Position numbers and translations under genes: made by a program | The notes under the pieces: model-generated | What the model was told of the DNA's origin: nothing | The model's database searches: none | What the model saw: only the letters and a program-made list of their open reading frames with translations | Shown here: one piece after another, positions 33,801 through 45,822 of the stretch | Position numbering within the stretch: the stretch's first letter is position 1 | How the letters are laid out: each line of letters starts with the position of its first letter | Source of the DNA: Amoebophrya sp. A120 | Taxonomy: Eukaryota; Sar; Dinophyceae; Syndiniales; Amoebophryaceae | Length of the DNA: 64,000 nt | NCBI GenBank assembly: GCA_905178155.1 | Contig: CAJINV010000007.1 | Span: 2,027,151 to 2,091,150, forward strand | Direction: 5' to 3'

Positions 33801-34406
33801 AATTTAACAACATTGCGACGTCGCGGCGCGTCATCCGGCAGAAACGTCACAGTGAAACTAACAATTTTCTCGTGGGATACTGCTGGGATTCCGAGAAACT
33901 GGGTTGGATGAAGAGCTGTTTTCCCCAGGAGCGGCAGCACTATTGTTTCGCGGGGATCCGATGGAAAAATATTGCGCCGTGTCTGCTTTTTTTGATCCCT
34001 CCTTACTGGCAGATGCTCCTGTGGTCGTCCCGTCGTTTGCTGTAGCTGTAAACGGTCCTGCTCCTACTCCTTCGGAATGTTGGTGTCTGAGTGTCGATGG
34101 CTCTGGTTCTCTAGAAGGTCTGTCAGGCGATATATCCTCTGTCAGATCCACGATGTTGGTCTGTAGAAACTTGCTCGGCTGAGATAACTGAATCGTGCTC
34201 GGGCTTTGGATATTCTCTCCCAGAATCGCGTGGACTTCACCAGCAACGGTTGCCGCTGCTTGCGATTGTGTGAGGGAAGTTCCGATGGGGGCTAACTCTT
34301 CTGCTTGCGCCGCGCTTCTGGCACTCATCCCAGCAAGGGTCGGATCTGATATTTTCGGTGCTGATCTTTTGTGAAATAATGTGTGACTGCAAAACGAGAA
34401 GTGCAC
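30847..34406 (-). CDS. Pro-rich protein with DPF-type endocytic segment
   Basis: The C-terminal half is well supported. Exons join as KVSSGFS|TKSSTKSGAG (introner 33024-33251), GTGTP|PPRAASAT (GT-AG intron 32123-32358), SEILG|KYDSGWKSV (GT-AG intron 31761-31881) and FYGNL|RSGLATSATN (introner 31361-31529), stopping at 30847. It contains DDLLQPKKPSLLSNDPFASG, like the short DPF/LL peptides by which endocytic adaptors bind clathrin machinery, then poly-Pro, and a coiled coil (VVDSLQQAIQQLTAENETLR). Upstream, a block near 33716-33890 (KIVSFTVTFLPDDAPRRRNV) and a Ser-rich block (34406-33858) are probably 5' exons of the same gene, but their joins are not resolved; they could be a separate gene. 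An adaptor or trafficking role is inference. Confidence 0.55.
31361..31529 (-). mobile_element. Introner in Pro-rich gene
   Basis: 169 bp, inverted ends TATCCAAAGTAAATTTCC and GGAAACTTGTATTTTTGCATA. Flanks GGTTC (31356-31360) and GATTC (31530-31534). Removal gives FYGNLRSGLATSATNIMQAA in frame. Confidence 0.8.
33024..33251 (-). mobile_element. Introner, GAGAGTGCACA family, perfect GGAAA repeat
   Basis: 228 bp. Inverted ends about 40 bases long (TATGAGGGCGCACAACTCCC / GGAAGTTGTGCACTTTCATA). Flanked by GGAAA on both sides (33019-33023, 33252-33256). Removal gives SSGFSTKSSTKSG in frame. Confidence 0.88.
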
Positions 34407-35614
34407 AACTACAGACTAGCTGCGAGAAAAAGGTATCGCGGCTCCCTGACGTTGCTATAGTAATAGTAGTGCCTATCATGGTAATGCCTCGGATTAGATT
34501 ATGAGAATAGAGAGTACAACACTTAGGAACAATTGTACCTGGAGGAACAGGGGTCATTTACTTTAGGTCTGCCGTCTTTCTCTTTTTTGCCTTATAAAAC
34601 GAAGTTGCTCCTCCTCCTCCTCCTGCTTTGTCAGATTAAAAAACCTCGTCATGACTCTCTGCCGGGGGTACCATTTTCCAATACCATTACCAATACATGA
34701 GTGTTGTTACTATTCGTGAGCACTCAGAGACGCCGCGTCGCGGCCGCGGCTTCAGACGAGTACGGAGAACGCCAGAACATGTTCGTCGTGGCCGAGGTCG
34801 AGGAGGTTGATGACCACCACATCTTCTCGCATTTAGTCATTACCACTTTGGGAGAGAAGCCCGCCGGCCCGAGTGTTGTTCGTCTCGAATCGGAATCTAG
34901 CTCACCATGTGCTGAACACTCCTTGTTTATATGATCTTGCACTCAAATATTGCCTGCTGAGATACACACCCCACACGACAATCCTTTTTCAGTAATCAGT
35001 AGCTTCCCTCAGTATCAAGCTGTTGGCAAGCTTTCGCTCCCCATATCAATCACGTGTCTTCATTGCTCGACCTGTGTAAGTACCTGCAAGGCAACTTGAA
35101 AGCGCTCTCGCCTGGAGCACTCCAGCTCCAGGCTTTCTCTGATAAAAATCCAGCGGGGCTAGCGGTAGCGGTCTTTCCTTGTGAACAAAATTGACCGTCC
35201 AAACAGCAATGTAAAGGCGGAAAATGATCAAGTTGAGGTGGCCGTCTCAGTTGCTTTGGGATCGCAGTAGATTGCATCTTGCCATTGCCTTATGCCGAAT
35301 CCGCAAGATTGATTTCGTCTTCCGTCGGTTACTGGCGATTTCATTTTCACGTCAACTTTAGCAATTTCACGTCAATACCACATCAAACAAGCATGGCTAA
35401 GTAGGAAGCCGAACGCATCCTCAGTGGAAAATATAGAGAAAAATCAGCTCTGGTCCATCCTGTTTCAACAGTTCCGTAGGCGTACGCGCTCTTCTCGTAG
35501 GATGTTGGTTCCTAACCGAGACAGAGGACAAGGATCGCTTCCACTTTCTACGAGTAAGAAAAAAAAACCGTCTTGCTTTCATGAATTGTATCTATTTCCT
35601 TCATCTGCATTCTC
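34407..35614. other. Intergenic, no gene seen
   Basis: Between the Pro-rich gene's possible 5' exons and the stop of the SNF2 gene. A run of CTCCTC near 34606-34624 and a plus-strand frame at 34701-34934 are visible, but the latter has no supporting exon structure. I annotate nothing. Confidence 0.4.
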
Positions 35615-38600
35615 CTACCCTTCCACGTCCATTGGCTGCACATCGCTACTCGCGAGGCGACCCTGCTGCTTTGCATCGCCCACTTCCGCTACTTGCTTCT
35701 GCAGCTGCTTCAATCGTTTTTTGTGCAGCTTCTCCTCCACCGTGCCGCACGCGTAGAACCGATAGACACTGACCGCGCTGGCGGTCTGGCCGAGTCGCCG
35801 CACCCGCCCAAGCGCCTGCTGCTCGATCGCCATCGACTCAGCGGCGGACTTTGCAAGGACCGGGTGCACGAACAAAATGTACCGGGCCTGTGGAGAACTT
35901 ACTTACATTCGAATTTGATTTTCGTAGGATACTTACAGAAAAAAACGCTCTTCGTTCTTCGGCGAACAGCAACAGCAACAGACCAGGAAACCGTACGAAA
36001 AACGACCAACGACATTCATCACAGACAAATGATGCTTTGAGAACGAAGCGACGCATAGAATAGTCTCATCTCTATACGAAACTAAATACGTCGCGTTCGG
36101 AAGAAAGAAAAGTCGAAGCAAGCTGTACCCTCGTGAGCGTAGTTCCGCTTGCTTTGTTCTCCAAGGACATCAACAAAATCTCCGAATTCTCCCAGAGAAA
36201 AATGCTAGTATATATCATACGCGCAATATTTGTATTTTTGCAAAAAGATCACATCAGTAGAAAAACGGAACCTAGAAAACATCAGCGATATCGGCGACCG
36301 TGAGTGCCGCATAGCTGGCCGCGTGGGTCCTCTGCAAGTAGACTTTTGCACCATTTGGATTTTTCATTTACAGTAAACATACATACTCTAGCTGTTTTTC
36401 TCGGAGATACGGACTCTCCCCGTACTCGTCCGCCTTGTCCTTCTGGAAGCAGCGGACCACTTTGTTCTGCGTGTTGGCATTGGCTTTGTTCAGCATGCGC
36501 GACTTAAACTGGTAGACTTTGAAGGCCGCGTCGATCTTCTTCATTAAGTCCGTCCACTGACAAAACACAATCGCTTTCGACCCGGGATCGTCCTTCTTGA
36601 TCTGCTTTATGCAAGTGCAAAAGAATCGCATCAGTATGGCAGGTTTTTTTCTCCAGAAGAAAATACAGATTCAAACGTCGAAAAATAAAACCCTATGTCT
36701 GTGGTTATGCGTGAAGATTGTCGCGATTGGTGGAAATTGTACGATACTTTTGCCGTGGATATGCTTCAGGACTTCGCAAATCCTTTGGATTTTCGAACCG
36801 AAATGGTCGTAGCTGTTCGGCGGTACGACCAAATTGAAAGAAGACGAGCTGGAGGAAGTAGCACCAACCTGTATATGAAGTGGTTGGCAACGCGAGTTAT
36901 CAAACTCAAACGGTTAAAGATGAAGCTCATCGAGATCGACGCACTTCTATATTTCTTATTATCTTCTTGAAAGTCATATTATAGACTCCTAGTCTTCTTT
37001 TCTTCTTCGAAAAAGCGAAGAGCATATGGTAAAGCCCACCTATTTCCGCAAAGTAGGAATTGAACTAAGTAGCTACCTTCGACGCCCCTCCTTGTTCCGG
37101 AGAGGGCACGAGGTAAAAGTGTGGCGGTTCCCAGGCGGGAATTTTCGCCCTGCTGACCGGGCACTTCTTTCCAGTGGCGCAGTCCTCGCAAAGCACGTGG
37201 CCGCCACGTGTGATTCCCAAGGCAGATAAGCCTTCGCTCTGGCGTTTCCCGCAGCACGCGCAGCCGGGCGCGTTGGCGTGGTAAGAAAAGAGGTATGACG
37301 CGGTGCGGAGGAAGTTCGCAGCCTTGATCTTATCGTGGTACCGCGCTAATGCGTTCGACACTTCCGGAAGTAAGATTTTGTTGAAGTAGTATCCGACCTT
37401 GGCCGCCCAGGCGGGTTTTGCGGTGACCGCGATTCCTCCGCTACTGAAAAACAAGCTCGGGCGCTGGTCCTCGTCGTCCTCGTCCTTTGCCTTCGCATTC
37501 GTTTTTCTCTTCTCTTGACTGTGCGCCCCCAGCAATGTTTGCTCTGCTCCACCACTTGAAGCGGCTGTGGCTACGAACTCTGGTTGGTTCTCTTGCGCCA
37601 ACAATGCCGGTGCTTTGTTCGCAAGGTCGCGGCTGCTCTTGTCCCCAAGATCAAAGAGAGGTGGTGAGCATGCAGCTGCGCCGCCCACGTTGGCCTTCTG
37701 AGGCGACGGTCCCCGCAGAATCAGGTTGGCAGACGATACTGCTACAGCTTTCGCTGCCGGCGCTTCTTGAGAGTCAAGCTCCACTCCTGCCTTCGCGTGT
37801 TCAACATCACAACTCGTCCGCGTTTGGTGTTCATTTAGTTCTAGTTTTTTGCCTTCGTTTGCATTCTTCATTTCGTCTTTTTCTTGCTTGGTCAGAAGCA
37901 GCTCGTCCACCTCCGCACGCTTTTTTCTTCGCTGCTCCGCCAGGAATTCCTGTTTTCTGTTGTGAAACGCCAGCTGCTCCGTTTTCAACGTCCGCTCGAT
38001 CGCGTCGACCGCGGTTTTCGTACTGTCCCTGAAAAACGTGTACCACTTTCCGACCTCCGTGTTCTGAAACCCTTCGTCTCCACGTTTCCGCCCGAAAGCC
38101 GTGTCGACGAGCTGCATGGGGTCCGTGTGCGCAGTTTTCTCCTGCAGGTGCAACAGCACGTTGAACTGGTTTTGGTAGACACAATATGCATTGCAAATAA
38201 CATGTAGTCCGAAAAGCCGGATCTTCTTTTGTAGTTGGAAAAGCAAAACCGCCAAACATCAAAACAACTGGGTTTCATTTTATGTTGCGCAAAGAGCGAT
38301 TGCGATGCTCCCGTTGTCATGCTTCTTCAATATCAAGAATTTTTTGCGAATTCTGTGACACCGTTCTGGGCCGAGTGCGTGTAGTGTAGTTGTAGACTGT
38401 AGTGAAAAACAAAAACGAAAAGCGATATTCATTGAACAGACCAGACATCATATTTGCTGCGCGATACTTGTGAAGACGCGGAACTTCCGCAGTTACTCGT
38501 GGCTGACATCGTGTTCACCATTTTGAAAGCTTCTTCGCAGAAAGTTTGGATCTGCTGCGTCATGTCAGCATAGGACGCGTCCAGGACTGCTGTTCCGAAG

Positions 38601-41600
38601 GGGGGATAAATCTGGTCGAACAGTTCGTTTGCGGGGATCTCTCGTTCTTCGATTTTGTTACCAGCGAGCTCAGCTTTTTGTTGTTCACCAGCAGGGGCGG
38701 CTGGGGGTGGATTCCTCGCGAAGGCTGCAGTACTTGCTGAAGATGTTGGTGCGGACCGAGAACTACTGCTAGAAGCCTTCGCCTTCTTGGCGGCCGGCTC
38801 GTCGTCGGTCTCTCCGACGCCCCCCGGAATTTCCACAGGAGGTGCGGCAGCAGCATTACTAGCAGTCGCCCGCTTCATGGGCTGCAGCTGGTGCTGCGCC
38901 TGTGCTTTAGCCTTCGCAGATGCGGATGCCGCGGCTTTCGCTTTCCCGTTCTGCTGTTTTGCCTTCGCAGAAGTTGTGGCGGACGCTGTTGAAGCTGGTT
39001 TCTTCATTGCGGTGGAGATACTATTGGACCCTGCTGCAGCCGCAGTCATCTTCGCTTTGGCCACAGCAGAAGCTTCGGCGCTTGCTTTCACTTTCGGAAT
39101 AAAGGATGGCAAAGTGCACACTGTCGTCTGTGTGCCAGCGGTGGCAGTTTCTCGGGGCTTGTAACAACTTGGAATGAGATCGACCTTCTTGACTGGATCG
39201 GAGATGTAGTTATCCGTCGTCGTGATTGTTTCTTCGACTATGACTTCTCTATCTCTTTCATCTGCCGCTTCATTAACAGCAGCGGGGAAAATCTCGTCCG
39301 CAATCATGTTGTGCGGTTGTGGTCGCTCCTCGCCAACACCGAGAGCATCATCATCTTCGGACACTCTGTCCTCCTGAGCACCATCTTCGAATGTTGAAGC
39401 GGATTTCGCCATGTTGTAACTTCGGGAACTACCATGCGGCAGGAATTCTTCGTTGTGTTCCATCATCTCAACATCTTCCACCCCATTGCCATCCAAGAGG
39501 AGGACACCAGCAGAGGCACCCGTGAGCTGCGATTTTAATTGCGCCGCACTGGCTCGACAAGCTTGCAGCTGCTCCTCGGTTAGAGGAAACAATGACATCA
39601 ACATCTCGCCTCGCCCTTCCACTTCATCTACTTTCGCCGGAGGATCGGCGCTGCAGGTAAATAAAGAAGACGCTGCAGTTGTTGACACCAGTCTCGTGGG
39701 CAACACACCAGTTCTTGCAGCTGCCATGGCGGAAGATGAAGATGATGAGGAAAGCGCAGCACACTTGGAAAAAGTGGTCTGCACCGCTTTGCTCGCACCG
39801 ATCGTGCCGATCCGTAACGCCCGTCGCTGCTGGCAGAAGATGAGCAAGCGCCGGCATACCTCCACACGCGCAAAGTGGTCCCGGACTTGTAGTGCCTCGG
39901 ATTTCAGTTCCGCCAGCGCTTTCTTCAGGCGGGTCTTCATCGCGTCCGCTGCGGTGCCTTCTGCTTCGTCGGCCGCGTGGTGGCTGCACAGCTTGATGAG
40001 CTGCGTGAAAGCGTCCCGCGCGAGTTTCTCCTCGTCAATGTCCTTGGCGGCGAAGTCAAACAAATCTGGGCCGGAACTGTGTTCGTCCTCGAGGTCCTGC
40101 TTCTCCTTTTCGTACAAGAGCCGCTCAGCGTGCGTCTGCGCGACCGCTATCTCACGCGAAACCTGTTTTTGAGGTTTATTGATTTCCACTGAAATTGCGT
40201 GGCGTTCTGTGTGTTGTTGCGCCAGGAGCATATCTTCAGGGTTATTGGTCAGTCAAATTTCTTTGTAGGTAGTAAGTAGCATGCAAGGGTAGATCTGCTG
40301 ACAGGAGCCACTTTCAGAGCAACTTCCAGTCAACGCGAAGCCAGGACCTCCAAACAAACGAGACTACTGCTGTTCGTCGAAAGTACCACTCTGATATTCT
40401 CCACGTCGTCGCACTTGGCGTTTTGGCGGAAAAGCGTGGACAGAAAATTTTTGCAGTTCTGGACCACAACGGACGACACGCAGGGCGCCCGCAGGATTTT
40501 ATTTGGGTTCCCCGGCTTGTGATCGTTGTCGATTTTCTCGGTTCCCTTGAAGCGCACGGGCGGCGGCTGCGGGCCCGTAGGGGCGAACCACTCCGCGTCT
40601 GCTCCAGTGGTGGCCAGGTCCATGCCGAACAGGCCGCCCATGGTCCGCACGCTTTCCGCCGACTGCACGCACGGCGTCCCCGTCAGCCCCCATCTGCAGC
40701 TGCTCCGCAGGAACATCAGCACGTTGGTCCGCCCGCTCAGCGCCTCGGCTTCCGGGTATGAAAGGCAAAGGCGCAGCAGTGCTGCTTTTTGGCCAAGGGA
40801 AGGGCAGTGAAGCAGTAGGGTTTATTTTGAAATCATACAAGCGGCCAGAAATCTCCTAGAAGCGGCGCCGCCCCCCGATCGTGGATGCATATTGCGCCGG
40901 CAACGGCGAGTCAGGCACTTAATAAATATTTCTGCGGAAACACAACCAGCGCTGGGCCTTGCTTTGCCTTTCATAGATGGAACTCGTCCAAAACCAATCT
41001 ACCCCAGTGGCATTGCTCTAACAGCGGGAATGGTAGATCGAGCGAGGTCTTTGACTTGCTGTTCATGGTAGTCTTGCTGCAGCGCTTGTCCCCGGCGTAC
41101 AGAGCTGGGCTGTTCTTAAGGTGTGTATCCAGATGAAAGCTGCAATGCAGAGCCATTATCCTGCTCGAGTCAAAGCTTCGGATTTGTACCATTTCGTGCG
41201 CAGTTGCAAGAAAAAGCATCAACAATCGCGATGTCATCTTGCTGCCCACCTCATTGCTCTATTCAGTACATATGGAAACTGTCGGAACAACAGGTCACAA
41301 ATGAAAATCACCCTGCTCCCGCCAGACTTGATGTTCATATTCCTAACCTAGTTACTAGCGCGAAACAACAAGGCCTCCGGACCGATACAGGCCGGCTCTG
41401 CAAGGAAAAATAGTCTGCCGCAGATAGATCCGCGTGTCGAAATACGGGGCCCGGGCAGCTTTGTAGTCCGCGTCGCTCCTGTCCCAGTCTTCGATGAGTT
41501 TCGCCGTCACTCGCTTCAACGTCTGCACCGGGTAGGGCTTGTTGGCCGACACCTTCTGCACCTCTTTCCCCACCTCCTTTTCGGGATCGGCGTCCAGGTA

Positions 41601-44600
41601 ATCCTGCACGCGGAGCAGGTAGTCCTTCGAGTACAGGACCCGATAGGTACAGGCCACCAAGTCAAACGCGGCCAACTCCCGCGCGGTCTTCTGGGCCAGC
41701 TTGGTTATGGTCTTAATCGTCAGCACTTTCCACCCGTAATCCTCCCCGAATTTTTTCACCTCCGCTTCCCACTGGTCTACGATTTATGCATTGCTGCAGA
41801 AGAATCGCACTCGTAGTACTCGTAGCCATAGCAGCCTTGCATGACAGTGCATCTACTTCTACCTGATCATCACTCTGCGAGACAAGTTGTGCTTCGTTCC
41901 CTGGCCCTGCATGTAGAAAAAAGTCCTCCCATATTACAGATTCTTACCTCCACGAGCGCGATGCAACTTTTGCAGTGCGTACGAGTTGGCTAGGAACTAG
42001 AATAAGCGTGGTGCTGCTCAGGTCGTAAAAGGAACCGGCGTCCTGCTCGGGGAGCTTCGGCTTGGCTTTCGCGTTTTTCTTCACCGCAAAGAAGTCGTGC
42101 TGGGCCGCCATGAGCGCGAGCGTGGTGGCAGTCTTCCCGAAACCGACCTTGTCCGCCAAGACACCGCCCCGGAGGTTGTACTTGTATTCCACTTCGAATT
42201 CCACACCGATAGCATTCTCCAGAAGCTTGGCGTCGCTGTTGATGCCCAGCATCGCCTCACCCAAGTCCATCATCTTTCTTTGCAGGACGCTCACCGACTT
42301 GGGATTTCGCTCCTGGTCCACCATCCACGTCAGTGCGCGGCGTTGCGAGCTATCAAACTTGAAGCAGGAGGGGCCTACTCTGTGCTGTCGAGGCCAGTCC
42401 TTTTAATGCAAGTACTAGAATGGGCAATATTAGATTGCTGTGAAGATGATGATAGATCGTCCGCGACATCATCAACTACATGCAAATGCATCCTACAATA
42501 AAAGCATATTCAGCATTGTCCACCGAACGTTCTTCTTCTTGCTGCAGACGAGAATTCTATGTTCTTGCGCTATTAACTTTTTCTTCTGCGTGCTACTTCT
42601 ACTATTCAGAATATTAAACTCGATCACCTCTCGACGCAAATGCAAATCAACTCCTGCGTACGTGGGATAACAATCCCGCAGCTGTTTCTCCGGTGCTTTT
42701 GTCCACTTTTTCGGCTGCGCGTGGAGCGCGTCTTCGTCGTTGCTTTTCAAATCGAAACTCGTGTCGAATTTGCTTTCCTGTACGGATGAGGTGGAAGAGG
42801 CGTCTTCGAGAATGTCCTCATTATCGTCGTCCACGTTCGCGTCGTCGCTATTCTGTATTTGCTTTTGGTCGTCTTGAAGCAGTGCCCCCTGAAGATCATG
42901 TCCAAAAGAACCAGTAGCTGCAGCATCTTCCGTTGCTCGCTCCACTGGGTGAAAATACCGATCTGCCATCAACTTCTCCGACACGCGCGGAATTCCCTTG
43001 ATCGTGTTTTGCCGGCTTGAATGGTGGTCCGGGAAAATGCGGACGCGTAGCCGCAGTTCGTCCGCAACGGAAAAACAGTCGCCAATCAGCCGGTTGAACT
43101 GGTCACAGATTCCAAGCAGGCATGATATCAAATGCAGAAGCACCGACATAAAACTCGTAGCTCATTGCCATACTAAAAACTGATGGAGACAACAGTTTTT
43201 GTTCTTATCGATCCTGTAATGCCTCAGGTTGTTCTTGTGCGACTAGATCTGGAAATCAAATACATCTTTCTTCTTGACTAAAACCATAGTAATTTCGTAG
43301 TCATGTCGTTGAACCGGTTTAATCATACTAGGTTTTCGATGCTTTTGCAGTGAATACGTAGTTCCTCCGTGCGCTCCGTTTTGTCCAGGGTAACGACCAC
43401 GGATGCAGGGCACAAATTCAGTGTGGTCGAGAAGTTCTTCATCAACCGATTGTCGAAGGTGTGAAAGTTTTGCGCCACGGCCCAGCGCTCGTCCTCCAAG
43501 TCTTGCAAGTCGGAATAGGGATCCGGAGCGGCAAAGCGGTACTGTGGCAGCGTCGGTTCGAGATCTGCGAGCTTGGGGCTCTGCGTCCCACTTCCACATT
43601 CCAAAGTCGTGAACTCAACACCATTTTTTTCGGACCGAAAATCTGCACCAGCCGCGCTAGAAGATGAAGTAGAAGATAAAGATTTAGAAGCTATGGTGCT
43701 GCCGGTCGAGAGGAAGTTGGAAAACGCCAGAATGCCGCACGTCAAAGCTGGAGAAGCGTTCGGAGCGAGGTCTTGCTGTATCTTTCCGCAGTCATCTTTC
43801 AGTTCTGCCATGAAAGCTTTCAGATCTGCTTTTTCGGTTTTCAGCGCCGGTCCGTAGGTGCGCTGGTCATCCACCTGAAACGTCGGCCGCATATGTGGGT
43901 AAGTCACTCTCGCGACACAGAGATGGCTCGCGTCGATCTCAACTTCCTGCCGCAAATCGTAGCTGCGTTGGTCGTTGATCGGAATGATTTTCTTTAATAT
44001 CAGGTCCACGTCCTTGTTTATCTTTCCAGCATCGCCTTTTTTTGCCCCGGAAGAACTTTTGCTACTTTCTTCTTTATCCTTCTTGCTCCCCGTTGCTCCT
44101 GTGGACTTCGAAGATGAAGAGGCGTTTTTTATTTCGTGCTTGATCTGATTGCTGGTGCGTCCTGGCGGTAGTGGCACAAACCGGCGAAAGTCGGACACGC
44201 CGCAGCCAGCCTGGAGCTTCAGCACCGGACAGGGAAACATACAGTGGTTCGGAATGAAGCGCACCACGCTAGTGTCAGGCGAATTCCGGTTCTCACGCTC
44301 CTGCTGCCCGCCTCCTTCTATGCGGCTGAAACAGGTAAAGTAGGCTGACGTCTGACTGTCTGCTGGCATCGGGCGCGCGGGCCACCAGTCGCCATAGCCG
44401 TGGATCAGCAGCTTCGTCGTGCAAGCGATCTGGCGCAGGAAACCGACCGTGCCTTCCCGCTCCTGGCGCGGTTCGCCGAAGGCGGCGCACTTGGCCGCGC
44501 CGGCCCGCGCAAGCTCGTCAGCGGTGGCGTGCCGCAGCTCCCTCGCTTCGAAGGCCCCGACTTCTGGCTTTGTCCTGTGTAAAAACGTCCCCACCTCCCG

Positions 44601-45170
44601 CCCAAACTCAAGATGAGATTCGTTTGACAGGTTTTCGCAGGCTGTTGCGCACGACAAGTTCAAGATCGCTGCGAAGCCGTATCTAGATACTGGAGCCCCA
44701 ACATTACCAATTATCGGTCATCCCCTTTAATTATATTCTGAAGATTCTACTAGCATGACAAATTGCAAAAAAAACCCATGAGATAATGCATTTCAACATG
44801 GGGCTGCGCAGCATCAGAAAAATTCTAGGGAAGCCGCGGACTTGCATGCTAAATCTGGGGCGGCGGGGGCGTTTATTTTACTCAGGATAGGCTTTATCGC
44901 GTCGCTAGCCGGGAACATTCGCTCAATTTTGAAGTAAGTGGCACAACCGGGTCGGGTGGGGATTTTCACTTCAGACACCACACACAACGCCTCAACATGC
45001 GGTCCTGCTCCCGTGGGTGGGATCGGTGGATGGTACCACGAAGATGATCCTCCACATCCTCCGTGCTGCACCAAATTCGAGGCTCGCACCACTTTGTCGC
45101 CGACCTTGAAAGCAGGTGGGGCAGCGGCTTGCTGGGGCTGCTTAAACCCACCGTAATTGCTCAACATCAC
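35615..45170 (-). CDS. SNF2-family helicase with RING-like insert (Rad5/HLTF type)
   Basis: Multi-exon DNA-dependent ATPase. In order from the N-terminus: a basic region (45170-44814, 44663-43323, 43149-42493), motif I RGGVLADKVGFGKT and Ia STTLILVPSQL (42324-41944), motif II WGRLVLDEFH (near 40976), motif III RWGLTGTP, a long Ala/Lys/Ser-rich insert (40231-38429), a RING-like CACCGKRQ...GHVLCEDC...CPVS, then the second lobe: GSKIQRICEVLK|QIKKDDPGS, KAIVFCQWTD, ILLMSLENKASGTTLT, and motif VI QQALGRVRRLGQ, stop 35615. Canonical introns link the last exons (QLEY|RTHAASYAA, TVADIAD|ILLMSL, TLTR|ARYILFVHP). A RING between the two helicase lobes is typical of Rad5/Rad16/HLTF proteins, which act in DNA damage tolerance as ubiquitin ligases and remodellers. 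The final RING Cys is absent (CPVS), so ligase activity is doubtful. Several upstream joins are unresolved. Confidence 0.85.
36608..36762 (-). mobile_element. Introner in SNF2 second lobe, AAAGTATCGTAC family
   Basis: 155 bp. Inverted arms GTGCAAAAGAATCGCA and TACGATACTTTTGCCG. Flanked by GCTT (36604-36607, 36763-36766). Removal gives SKIQRICEVLKQIKKDDPG, the usual helicase-C lead-in, in frame. Confidence 0.8.
38185..38427 (-). mobile_element. Introner between SNF2 linker and RING exon
   Basis: About 243 bp, starting TATGCATTGCAAATAAC and ending AAAAGCGATA. The flanking repeat is weak. In-frame joining without a stop requires the left-hand flank to be removed and the right-hand one kept (SVHCVYQNQFNVLLH). 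Confidence 0.5.
40757..40975 (-). mobile_element. Introner beside the DEFH box
   Basis: 219 bp. Inverted ends TATGAAAGGCAAAGGCGC and GCTTTGCCTTTCATA. Flanks CCGGG and GATGG are poorly matched. Removing the element plus five bases gives DEFHQAEALSGRTNVLMFL in frame, linking motif II to motif III. Confidence 0.7.
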
Positions 45171-45822
45171 TCCCGAAGACGACGGGTGCTGCGGATCTAT
45201 ATTTCAATTCTGCTTGCAAAAAATTATACAGTTCGGTGGAAAACCCGTAAAAATACTAGGCGATAATCATTTATAAAAAATCTGAACGTAAATACAAACG
45301 CGTCAAGAATTGCTTGGCTGCTCATCTGCACTTGACTTTATTGGCTATCATGATGCATTATAGATGATTACATTTTGTATTGTCTGTACACAGAATCACA
45401 GGCTGCGGATTAATTGTGCTTGCAGTGGATACATAGCAAAATTGCACGAAAAAAAAATACGTTAGAGGAGCACATCCAAAAAGGGATGAGCCATACAATT
45501 TGGAAATCGCCATGCACTCGTCTCACGACCTCTCCAGAGAAGCAGGATGATTGAAACAAAATCGGCTCGAATCTCAATGCCAGTCGATCGCAACTTTGCA
45601 GCCAACAACACGTTAACGGCATTTGAAGACATAGACAAACACAAACGATACAAAAAAATGCGAAATCTTTCATAGTCGTACTCGTTTTAATATTTCGCGT
45701 TTTGTTCAAAAACTACGATGAGCGACCTTTTGCTTTGTGCTCCACGGCAGAACAAATTTTGAGTCGAAATCAAACTACAAGATCATGAGAAGAATAAAAT
45801 TCGTCGTTTGCTTCTTTCGTGC
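45171..45822. other. Spacer between SNF2 and RAD51-like genes
   Basis: AT-rich, no exon recognised. It holds the upstream region of the SNF2 gene and the 3' end of the RAD51-like gene. Confidence 0.45.
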
